A stretch of DNA of 64,000 nucleotides from Paramagnetospirillum marisnigri. GTDB lineage: Bacteria; Pseudomonadota; Alphaproteobacteria; Rhodospirillales; Magnetospirillaceae. The stretch spans positions 124,001-188,000 of the forward strand of contig NZ_LWQT01000077.1 in assembly GCF_001650715.1 (NCBI RefSeq). Reading direction: 5' to 3'. Made by a program: the position numbers and the translations under genes. Shown in pieces: positions 1 to 7,320 of the stretch (the first letter of the stretch is position 1; every line of letters begins with the position of its first letter). The notes under the pieces were generated by a model, which was not told the origin of the DNA, searched no databases, and saw nothing but the letters and a program-made list of their open reading frames with translations.

Positions 1-15
1 GAGATGCAGCCATGA
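1..15 (+). CDS. Last codons of a possible upstream gene (partial)
   Basis: Reading in frame from base 1 gives four codons (E-M-Q-P) and a TGA at 13-15 that overlaps the ATG at 12 in an ATGA junction. Such overlaps are the usual junction in this window, so an upstream gene probably ends here. By analogy with AmmeMemoRadiSam loci it could be the radical SAM protein AmrS, but five codons cannot show that. Confidence 0.3.
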   Translation, partial: EMQP

Positions 16-1382
16 CCGCGATCCGTCCCGCCGCCGTCGCAGGCATGTTCTATCCCGCCGATTTCGCCGAGGCCAACCGGCAGCTCACCGCCTTTCTCGA
101 AGAGGCCAAATCCCGACCTGGTGATTCCAGAACGCCCAAGGCGCTGATCGCGCCCCATGCCGGTTGGGTCTATTCCGGCGCGGTGGCGGCCAGCGCCTAT
201 GTGCTTCTGCTGCCGCTCAGGGGCACTATCCGGCGGGTGGTGCTGCTAGGTCCCAGCCACCGGGTGGCCTTTCGCGGCCTCGCTTTGTCCGACGCCGACC
301 AATGGGCCTCGCCCCTGGGGCCGGTGAGCCTGGACCGCGAGGGTGCCGAGGCACTGAAAGCCCTGCCCGGCGTCGGCGTGCTGGACCAGGCCCATGCCCA
401 GGAGCATTCGCTGGAGGTGCATGTCCCCTTCCTGCAGGCGGTGCTGGGCGAGTTCAAGCTGCTGCCCATCGTGGTGGGCGACGCCCCCGCCGATCTGGTG
501 GCGGGCGTGATCGACGCCGCCTGGGGCGGGCCGGAAACCCTGATCGTGGTGTCCACCGACCTGTCCCACTATCTGGGCTATGACGAGTGCCGCCGCCTGG
601 ACCAGACCACCGTCGCCGCCATCGAGGGACTGGACCCGGCGGGAATCGGCCGCGAGGGCGCCTGCGGCCGGGTGCCGGTGGGCGGCCTGCTGCTCTGCGC
701 CAAGCAGCGGGGCCTGGAGATCGTCACCCTGGACGTGCGCAATTCCGGCGACACCGCCGGACCCAAGGACCGGGTGGTGGGCTATGGCTCGTGGGCGCTG
801 TACGAATCGGATGGGGGCGAGGCCGCCATCCGCGCCGTCGGCCCCGCCCTGGTGGATGCCGCCTGGGCCTCCATCCGCCACGGCCTCGACAACGGCTTCG
901 CCCCCCATGCCCGCATCGAGGCCGACGCACCCAAGGTGTTCGGCAAGCCGGGCGCGGTCTTCGTCACCCTGAACCGCCACGGTCGCCTGCGGGGCTGCAT
1001 CGGCTCGCCGGTGGCGTGGCGGGGACTGGCCGAGGACGTGCTGGACAACGCCTTCAAGGCCGCCTTCAAGGACCCGCGCTTCCCGCCGCTCACCCGGGAC
1101 GAGTTGGACGGGCTGGAACTGTCGCTGTCGGTGCTGACGCCGCCGGTGCCCATGCGCTTCAAGGACGAGGCCGACCTGCTGGCCCAATTGCGGGTGCGCA
1201 TCGACGGCCTGATCATCGAGGATCAGGGCAAACGCGCCCTGTTCCTGCCCTCGGTCTGGGAGCAGTTGCCCGACAAGGCCCAGTTCATCGCCCATCTCAA
1301 GGCCAAGGCGGGCATGGCGCAAAACCACTGGTCGCCCAGCTTCAAGGCCTCCACCTTCCAGGCGGTGGAGATCGGCAAGTGA
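12..1382 (+). CDS. AmmeMemoRadiSam system protein: MEMO1-like domain fused to AMMECR1 domain
   Basis: A 456-residue two-domain protein. Residues about 1-265 are a MEMO1-like domain (AmmeMemoRadiSam protein B): APHAGWVYSG with His49, GPSHR near residue 81, and STDLSHY near residue 185 match the conserved histidine positions of the family. Residues about 275-456 are an AMMECR1 domain (protein A) with the hallmark RGCIGS and DPRFPP stretches. In many genomes these are two genes beside a radical SAM gene; here they are one polypeptide. The reaction is not established; a role in radical or iron chemistry, or in protein modification, is usually proposed. The start ATG overlaps a TGA from upstream. 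The stop overlaps the GTG start of the next gene, so it is probably translated as part of an operon. Confidence 0.88.
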   Translation: MTAIRPAAVAGMFYPADFAEANRQLTAFLEEAKSRPGDSRTPKALIAPHAGWVYSGAVAASAYVLLLPLRGTIRRVVLLGPSHRVAFRGLALSDADQWASPLGPVSLDREGAEALKALPGVGVLDQAHAQEHSLEVHVPFLQAVLGEFKLLPIVVGDAPADLVAGVIDAAWGGPETLIVVSTDLSHYLGYDECRRLDQTTVAAIEGLDPAGIGREGACGRVPVGGLLLCAKQRGLEIVTLDVRNSGDTAGPKDRVVGYGSWALYESDGGEAAIRAVGPALVDAAWASIRHGLDNGFAPHARIEADAPKVFGKPGAVFVTLNRHGRLRGCIGSPVAWRGLAEDVLDNAFKAAFKDPRFPPLTRDELDGLELSLSVLTPPVPMRFKDEADLLAQLRVRIDGLIIEDQGKRALFLPSVWEQLPDKAQFIAHLKAKAGMAQNHWSPSFKASTFQAVEIGK

Positions 1383-3601
1383 AGCGTTTCGGCTTCGGCC
1401 AGTCGGTGAAGCGGGTGGAAGACCAACGCTTCCTGACCGGTGCCGGAATCTATACCGACGATCTCAACCATCCCGGCCAGGCCTTCGGCTGGGTGGTGCG
1501 CTCGCTGCATCCCCATGCCGATGTAGTGGTGAACACCGAGGCGGCGCGGAGCATGCCCGGCGTGCTGCTGATCCTCACCGCCGGGGATCTGGCGGCCGAT
1601 GGCATCGGCCCCATGCGCTGCGGCTACTGGCCCAAGGGCCAGCCCGATCCCCTGCCCCGGCCGGTGCTGGCCGGTCCCCGCACCCGCCACGCGGGCGAGC
1701 CCCTGGCCTTCGTGGTGGCCGAGACCGCCGAACAGGCCCGCGACGCCGCCGAGGCGGTGTGGGTGGACTACACCCCGCTACCCGCCGCCGGGACCATCAA
1801 AGCCGCCACCGAGACGGCGCTGGACTGGGAGATGGGCGACAAGGCCGAGGTCGAGGCCGCCTTCGCCCGCGCCGCGCGCGTGGTCGAGCTTGACCTGATC
1901 AACAACCGCCTCGCCCCCACCGCGCTGGAACCGCGCGCCTGCCTCGCCCGCCCCTTGGCCGATGGGTGGCTGGAACTGATGGCGGGCAGCCAGGGTGTCC
2001 ACGAAATCCGGGACGGCGTCGCCGCCATCATGGGGCTGGACCCCGCCGATCTCGACGTCATCACCCCCGATGTGGGCGGCGGCTTCGGCCTCAAGATCAG
2101 CCCCTTCGCCGAGCAGGTGCTGGTGCTGGCGGCGGCGCGGCGGCTGGGCCGGGCGGTGAAATGGACGGCGGATCGCACCGAATCCTTCCTGTCCGACACC
2201 CATGGCCGCGGCCATGAAAGCCATGCCCGCCTCGCCCTGGACGGCCAGGGCCGCTTCCTGGCCCTGGCGGTGGAGACCACCGCCGATATCGGCGCCTATG
2301 CCTCGCTCTATGGAGCGTTCGTTCCCACCCTGGCGGGGACCGGCATGCTGACCGGCGTCTATGACATTGCCGCCTTCCATGCCCGCGTGCGTTGCGTCCA
2401 CACCCACACCACCCCGGTGGATGCCTATCGCGGTGCCGGACGGCCCGAGGCCGCCTATCTGATCGAGCGGCTGGTGGATGTGGCGGCGCGCGAGATCGGC
2501 GTCTCGCCGGTGGAGTTGCGGCGGCGCAATTTCATTCCGCCCGAGGCCTTTCCCTATGCGACGGCCGGGCGCCATACCTATGATTCCGGCGAGTTCAACC
2601 GGGTGATGACCCAGGCGCTGGCCCGGGCCGACTGGGCCGGATTCGAGGCCCGCAAGGCCCAGTCAGCCGCTCGGGGCCGGTTGCGCGGCATCGGCCTGGC
2701 CACCTACGTGGAAATCTGCGGCGGCACCGGCGGCGAGGACGTCACCCTGACCCTGGCGCCCGATGGGTCGGCGGAAGTGATGGTGGGCACCCAGTCGTCG
2801 GGCCAGGGACACGAGACCGCTTTTCCCCAGATGATCGCCGCCGAGCTGGGCCTGGACCTGGCGGCCATTTCCTTCGTCCAGGGCGATACCCGCCGCATCG
2901 CGGAGGGCGGCGGCACCGGGGGCTCGCGCTCGCTGTCGCAGCAGGGCGGCGCCATCGCTTGCGCCGTGGACACGGTGGTGGAGCGATTGAAGCCGCTGGC
3001 GGCCGGGCTGTTGCAGGCGGAGGCGTCCGAGGTGAGGTTCGCGGCCGGAACCTACCGCGCCGGAACCGGCTCGGTGGCCTTCGCCGAGGTGCTGCGCGAG
3101 CATGGCGCGGCGCTGACCGAGACTTTGCGCTTCAAGCCCGCCGCCGCCACCTTCCCCAATGGCTGCCATGTCTGCGAGGTGGAGGTGGACCCCGATACCG
3201 GCGAGCCCGCAATTCTCCGCTATACCATCGTCGACGATGTGGGAACGGTGCTGAATCCCATGCTGCTGAAGGGCCAGATCATCGGCGGCGCGGCGCAGGG
3301 CATCGGCCAGGCCCTGCTGGAGCACGCGCTCTACGATCCCGACAGCGCCCAGCCGCTGACCTCGAGCTTCGTCGACTACGCCATGCCAAGGGCCGCGCAT
3401 ATCCCCACCATCGACTTCTCCACCGTGGAAATTCCCTGCCGCACCCATCCGCTGGGGATCAAGGGCGCGGGCGAGGCCGGCACCATCGGCGCGGCGCCCG
3501 CCGTCATCAACGCCCTTTGCAATGCCCTGGATATCCGCCATATGGACATGCCCGCCACGCCGCTGGCCCTCTGGACCCACTTGCGAAAGTCAGCCGCATG
3601 A
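1379..3601 (+). CDS. Molybdenum hydroxylase large subunit, form II CoxL-like (xanthine/CO dehydrogenase family)
   Basis: 740 residues with a GTG start that overlaps the previous stop (GTGA). It shows the molybdopterin-binding large-subunit signature: an N-terminal a/b hammerhead domain (GQSVKRVEDQRFLTG), VGGGFGLK, a Gln-rich QSSGQGHE segment, GGTGGSRS, and a C-terminal KGAGEAGT carrying the expected catalytic Glu. The active-site loop reads AYRGAGR. That is the form II (OMP/BMS) signature, not the AYxCSFR loop of true form I CO dehydrogenases, so CO oxidation is doubtful and the substrate is unknown. The family works with a [2Fe-2S] small subunit and a FAD medium subunit. Neither is adjacent: the neighbours are the MEMO1-AMMECR1 fusion and a CysQ-like gene. 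It may recruit subunits encoded elsewhere. Confidence 0.85.
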   Translation: MKRFGFGQSVKRVEDQRFLTGAGIYTDDLNHPGQAFGWVVRSLHPHADVVVNTEAARSMPGVLLILTAGDLAADGIGPMRCGYWPKGQPDPLPRPVLAGPRTRHAGEPLAFVVAETAEQARDAAEAVWVDYTPLPAAGTIKAATETALDWEMGDKAEVEAAFARAARVVELDLINNRLAPTALEPRACLARPLADGWLELMAGSQGVHEIRDGVAAIMGLDPADLDVITPDVGGGFGLKISPFAEQVLVLAAARRLGRAVKWTADRTESFLSDTHGRGHESHARLALDGQGRFLALAVETTADIGAYASLYGAFVPTLAGTGMLTGVYDIAAFHARVRCVHTHTTPVDAYRGAGRPEAAYLIERLVDVAAREIGVSPVELRRRNFIPPEAFPYATAGRHTYDSGEFNRVMTQALARADWAGFEARKAQSAARGRLRGIGLATYVEICGGTGGEDVTLTLAPDGSAEVMVGTQSSGQGHETAFPQMIAAELGLDLAAISFVQGDTRRIAEGGGTGGSRSLSQQGGAIACAVDTVVERLKPLAAGLLQAEASEVRFAAGTYRAGTGSVAFAEVLREHGAALTETLRFKPAAATFPNGCHVCEVEVDPDTGEPAILRYTIVDDVGTVLNPMLLKGQIIGGAAQGIGQALLEHALYDPDSAQPLTSSFVDYAMPRAAHIPTIDFSTVEIPCRTHPLGIKGAGEAGTIGAAPAVINALCNALDIRHMDMPATPLALWTHLRKSAA

Positions 3602-4371
3602 GCCTGCCCCAAGACCTCCGTTCCCTGCTGCCCGCCCTGGAAGACTTGGCCCGCAAGGCCGGTTCCGTGATCATGGAAGTCTACAATTCCGACTTCGCGG
3701 TGGAACGCAAGGACGACAATTCGCCCGTCACCGCCGCCGACCAGCGGGCCGAGGCCATCATCCTGCCCGGCCTGGAGGCCCTGACCCCCGGCATCCCGGT
3801 GGTGGCCGAGGAAGCCGCCGCCGCTGGACGCATCCCCGAGGTGGGCAAAGGGCCGTTCTGGCTGGTGGACCCGCTGGACGGCACCAAGGAATTCGTCAAG
3901 CGCAACGGCGAGTTCACCGTCAATATCGGTCTGATCAAGGACGGCGTCCCGGCGATCGGCGTGGTGCTGGCCCCGGCCCAGGGCATCTTGTGGTCGGGCG
4001 CCGACGGCGCCGCCTTCCGCGAGGATGGGCAGGGCCGCCGCCCCATCCGCTGCCGCAGGCTGCCCGCCCATGGCGCGGTGGTGCTGACCAGCCGCTCCCA
4101 CCGCGATCCCGAGCAACTGGCGGAGTGGATGAAGGCCTATCCCGGCGCCACCCTGGACTTCGCCGGGTCGTCGCTGAAATTCTGCCGGGTGGCCGAGGGC
4201 GTGGCCGATCTCTATCCCCGCTTCGGCCCCACCTCGGAATGGGATACCGCAGCCGCCGGGGCCATTCTGATCAATGCCGGGGGCAGCATGACCACCCTGG
4301 ATGGCGGCGTCTTCGCCTATGCCAAGCCGAGATTCCGCAACCCCGGGTTCATCGCTCGCGGCCCCCAATAA
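3598..4371 (+). CDS. cysQ: CysQ-like 3'(2'),5'-bisphosphate nucleotidase (inositol monophosphatase family)
   Basis: 257 residues, starting at an ATG that overlaps the upstream TGA (ATGA). The inositol-monophosphatase fold is shown by the metal-binding Glu of VAEEAAAAG, the DPLDGTKEF motif followed by NGEFTVNIGLI, and the C-terminal EWDTAAAGAILINAGG. DGTKEF is the form typical of CysQ, which hydrolyses 3'-phosphoadenosine 5'-phosphate to AMP during sulfate assimilation; plain inositol monophosphatases usually have DGTxNF. The length fits. It is the last gene of the first operon, and no other cys gene is nearby. Confidence 0.88.
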   Translation: MSLPQDLRSLLPALEDLARKAGSVIMEVYNSDFAVERKDDNSPVTAADQRAEAIILPGLEALTPGIPVVAEEAAAAGRIPEVGKGPFWLVDPLDGTKEFVKRNGEFTVNIGLIKDGVPAIGVVLAPAQGILWSGADGAAFREDGQGRRPIRCRRLPAHGAVVLTSRSHRDPEQLAEWMKAYPGATLDFAGSSLKFCRVAEGVADLYPRFGPTSEWDTAAAGAILINAGGSMTTLDGGVFAYAKPRFRNPGFIARGPQ

Positions 4372-4402
4372 ACACGCATTGATTGCCGGATATCCACTCT
4401 CC

Positions 4403-4627
4403 GATCCGGCGCCTGCCGGGTGAAAAAGCTTGATTTTATCCAGGAATTGCGCCAAACTTTTTCTGTGGTCGAGGCTTCGGCCACCCAACAGCCGCCGTAA
4501 TGCACGTACGGCGACTCGGGACTGACCCGCAACCTTGAGTGGTTGTGACGGTGTTCGCGCCGTCCCTCGGGGGCTTTTCCGGATCACGCGTCAAAAAGGC
4601 CGCCGGCCCCAATCCGGCGGCCTTTTC
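4403..4627 (+). ncRNA. Candidate structured RNA with its own terminator (class unknown)
   Basis: The gap between cysQ and the kinase gene (4372-4796) holds a run of perfect hairpins. They are CCGGC/GCCGG at 4406-4419; an 8-bp stem at 4465-4484 (one G-U pair); CGCCGTA/TACGGCG at 4493-4513; CGGG/CCCG at 4517-4529; CAACC/GGTTG at 4530-4545; and a 7-bp stem with a TTCG tetraloop at 4547-4564. GATCCGG at 4403 can pair with CCGGATC at 4579, and AAAAGC at 4424 with GCTTTT at 4573, closing the whole domain. A textbook terminator follows at once. This fits a stand-alone small RNA of about 200 nt or a long leader of the kinase gene. I considered 6S RNA from the size but cannot assign a class. The rest of the gap (4628-4796) shows only an AT-rich stretch near 4690-4710 that could be a promoter. 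Confidence 0.5.
4593..4627 (+). terminator. Rho-independent terminator
   Basis: Perfect 9-bp stem GGCCGCCGG (4598-4606) / CCGGCGGCC (4614-4622) with a 7-nt loop, preceded by five A and followed by TTTT. It lies 220 bp after the cysQ stop and directly after the structured RNA candidate. Confidence 0.85.
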
Positions 4628-4796
4628 GTGTCCGGGCCCGTTCGGTCATTGGAGCGTCCAACCCCCGAAAGTATGTCACGAAGCACTACATTTTAATTAT
4701 TTTCAGGTAGCATAGCCGCCTTCACGAAGGAACCTGCGGTTTCGGATTACGGTCCTTGCGGGTGATCAGGCGACATCAGCGGAAACACATCAGCCC

Positions 4797-6836
4797 ATGC
4801 AGCCCCCCAAGTCCCGGCAAGCGACGCTCTCCCCCTTCGGCGCCTGGACGCTGTGCCTCATTTTCCTGCTGCTGCTGGGGGCCTTGACGGCGGTGCAGCT
4901 TCGCGCCGGATATGATCGGGCCATCGCCGTCGCCGCCGCCAATCTGGCCGACACCGCCCGCGTCACCGAGGAACAGGTGCAAGGCAGCCTGCGCGTGGTG
5001 CGGCTGATGCTGAAGGCCTTCGCCGAGGCCCCCCAGGGCGACAAGGCGGCGTTCCGGGAGTTCATGGCCCAGCGGCTCAAGGCATTGCCGGAAACGCGCC
5101 AGGCCCTGATCGTGGATGAGGATGGCCGGATCGTCGTCTCCACCTATCCCCAGGTGGAAGGACTGCAGGTGGCCGAGCGCCCCTATTTCGTCGGCGCCCG
5201 GTCACTGCCTCCCGGACGCGATCTCCACGTCACCAAGCCCTTGCCCATCGGCAAGGATGGAGCCCTGATCACCATTGCGTCCATGCCACTCCACGATTCC
5301 CGGGGGCGCTTTCAGGGAGCTTTGGTGGTGTCATTGGAGCTCAGCTACTTCCAGACCCTGCTGCGCTCGGTCCATTCCGGCGAAGATGGGGCCGGGGCCC
5401 TGCTGGTGACGCCGGAGGGCGATATCATCGGCCGCGATCCCGCGCCCGAGCATTATGTGGGCAAGAACATATCCAAGGGCGGCGCCTTTGCCCTGCACCG
5501 CGAGGCGGGAAGTCCCAGCAGCATCCATACCCATCTCACCGTCACCGATGGCAAGATGAAGCTTTCGGCGGTCCGCACCCTGGCGGACCCGTCGCTGCCG
5601 CCGCTGGTGGTGATCGTCGGCCGTCCCCTGGATGGGGTCCTGGCCCCATGGCGGGCCGAGGCCCTGATCCAGTCCCTGGTGGTGGCCACCCTGGCCCTGG
5701 CGGTCATCGGCCTGACCGCCCTGGCCCTGCGCCGTTTGAGGGCCCTGCGCGAGGGCGAACAGCGCTATCGCGGCCTGATCGAAACCCAAAGCGACCTGGT
5801 GGTCCGCATCGCCCCCGATCACCGGTTCACTTTCGTCAACGACGCCTTTGCCCGTGCCTTCGGCCATGGCGCGAACGAGGTGATCGGCCAGCCCTGGCAA
5901 GACTATGTTCACGAGGCCGATATCGCCACCACGGCCCAGGCCATCGCCCAGACCATGGTCGGCCCGGCCTATCGCGCCAAGGTGGAATCCCGGATGAACA
6001 TGCCGGGCACAATCCGCTGGGTGTCGTGGGAGGGGTGCGCCATCCACGGCATGGACGGTCGTATCTTCGAGGTTCAGGCCGTGGGCCGCGACATCACCGA
6101 CTGGGTCGAGTTCCGCGAAACCCAGCGACGCCTGGTTCGCGACCTCGATGCCTCCAACCGGGAGCTGGAACAGTTCGCCTATGTGGCGTCCCACGATCTT
6201 CAGACGCCGCTGCGCAACATCGTCAGCTATGCCCAACTGCTGGAACGGCGCTACAAGAACCGGCTGGACCAGGATGCCGACGATTTTATCGGCTTCATCG
6301 TCGACAATTCCAAGCGGATGACCTGCCTGATCGGCGATCTGCTGGAATATTCCCGCGTATCCAACCAGTCCGCCCCGTGGCAGCCGTGTTCGGCCGCCGA
6401 GGCCATGGCCCTGGCCATCGACAATCTGACGGCGGAAATCAAGGATTCCGGGGCCGAGATTTCCGTGGGCCAATTGCCGGTGGTGATGGGCGAGCCGACC
6501 CATCTGGTCAGCCTGTTCCAGAATCTGGTGGGCAATGCCCTGAAATATCGCGACCCCAGCCGCAAGCCGATGATCTCGGTGACGGCAGAACCCGATCAAG
6601 ACGGGATGTGGCGCTTCGCGGTCAAGGATAACGGCATCGGCATCGCGGCGGAGTATCACGACAAGATCTTCGAGATCTTCCAGCGCCTGGACCCGTCATC
6701 CCATCCTGACGGAACCGGCATCGGCCTCACCTTATGCCGCCGCATCGTGCATCGCTTCGGCGGCGGCATCTGGCTGGACTCCGCCCCCGGCCTGGGCACC
6801 ACCTTCACCTTCACCCTTCACGCCGCCCCGAATTGA
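4797..6836 (+). CDS. Membrane sensor histidine kinase with Cache-type sensor, PAS, HisKA and HATPase domains
   Basis: 679 residues. One transmembrane segment lies near residues 15-37 and a second near 290-312. Between them is a periplasmic region of Cache/PDC type (RPYFVGAR, HVTKPLPIG, DGALITIA), so it probably senses a small ligand directly. A PAS domain follows (about 325-435), ending in the VGRDITDW junction. The phosphoacceptor region YVASHDLQTPLRNI is of the phytochrome-like HisKA type. The catalytic domain has NLVGNALKYR (N box), DNGIGI and GTGIGLTLCRRIV. No response regulator is adjacent; the lone receiver protein at 59112 is one conceivable partner, but nothing here shows that. The ATG has no strong Shine-Dalgarno sequence. 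Confidence 0.88.
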   Translation: MQPPKSRQATLSPFGAWTLCLIFLLLLGALTAVQLRAGYDRAIAVAAANLADTARVTEEQVQGSLRVVRLMLKAFAEAPQGDKAAFREFMAQRLKALPETRQALIVDEDGRIVVSTYPQVEGLQVAERPYFVGARSLPPGRDLHVTKPLPIGKDGALITIASMPLHDSRGRFQGALVVSLELSYFQTLLRSVHSGEDGAGALLVTPEGDIIGRDPAPEHYVGKNISKGGAFALHREAGSPSSIHTHLTVTDGKMKLSAVRTLADPSLPPLVVIVGRPLDGVLAPWRAEALIQSLVVATLALAVIGLTALALRRLRALREGEQRYRGLIETQSDLVVRIAPDHRFTFVNDAFARAFGHGANEVIGQPWQDYVHEADIATTAQAIAQTMVGPAYRAKVESRMNMPGTIRWVSWEGCAIHGMDGRIFEVQAVGRDITDWVEFRETQRRLVRDLDASNRELEQFAYVASHDLQTPLRNIVSYAQLLERRYKNRLDQDADDFIGFIVDNSKRMTCLIGDLLEYSRVSNQSAPWQPCSAAEAMALAIDNLTAEIKDSGAEISVGQLPVVMGEPTHLVSLFQNLVGNALKYRDPSRKPMISVTAEPDQDGMWRFAVKDNGIGIAAEYHDKIFEIFQRLDPSSHPDGTGIGLTLCRRIVHRFGGGIWLDSAPGLGTTFTFTLHAAPN

Positions 6837-6839
6837 GCG

Positions 6840-7250
6840 TCAGGGAATGGCGTAAGTGGCGGTGACATGGGAGACCAGTTCGTCGGTCTCCGCATTGATC
6901 AGTTCCACCGCCCCCATGGCCAGGCGGCGGCCCTGCTTCAACAGGCTGGCCTCGGCGACAATGTCGCAGCGTTCCGCCTTGCGCAGGAAACTGATGTTGA
7001 GATTGCTGGTCACCGCCATTTCCTGCAGGCCGATGGCCGACAGCACGGCGGCGTAAAGCGCCACATCGGCCAGGGTCATCAGGGCGGGACCGCAGACCAC
7101 ATCCACCGGCCGGGTCAGATGGGGACCGAAGGGCATGATCAGCCGGGCGCTGCCCTTGCCGATGGTTTCGGCGCGGATGCCCAGCGCCACCCCCATGGGC
7201 AGCTTTTCCACCAAAAGGGCGTTGAAGGCTTCGGCGGTGATGGCGGGCAT
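6840..7250 (-). CDS. PaaI-like hotdog-fold thioesterase
   Basis: 136 residues. The sequence has the PaaI/YiiD-type hotdog pattern: MGVALGIRAETIG, the helix stretch VVCGPALMTLADVALYAAV where the catalytic Asp is expected, and NLNISFLRKAE. Such enzymes hydrolyse acyl-CoA thioesters; the substrate cannot be read from sequence. I chose the ATG at 7250 because GGAG lies 5 nt upstream; an in-frame ATG at 7307 has no such site and would add 19 unconserved residues. It follows addA on the same strand after a 70-bp gap. Confidence 0.8.
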   Translation of the reverse strand: MPAITAEAFNALLVEKLPMGVALGIRAETIGKGSARLIMPFGPHLTRPVDVVCGPALMTLADVALYAAVLSAIGLQEMAVTSNLNISFLRKAERCDIVAEASLLKQGRRLAMGAVELINAETDELVSHVTATYAIP

Positions 7251-7320
7251 GGCGTCTCCGGGGCAGAGTGGTCTGACCAGTGTCGCGAAAATCGCCGGGA
7301 ACGGCAAGCGGGCTAAAGCC

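Noticed and set aside
587-1378. Upstream extension of the CoxL-like frame
   Set aside because: It lies out of frame inside the MEMO1-AMMECR1 gene and has no family pattern; the GTG at 1379 fits the family start.
1379-3601. True carbon monoxide dehydrogenase large subunit
   Set aside because: The active-site loop is AYRGAGR, not AYxCSFR, and the Cys that binds copper in form I enzymes is absent.
4403-4627. 6S RNA
   Set aside because: Size and terminator fit, but the fold is a series of separate hairpins and I could not identify the open central bubble of 6S.
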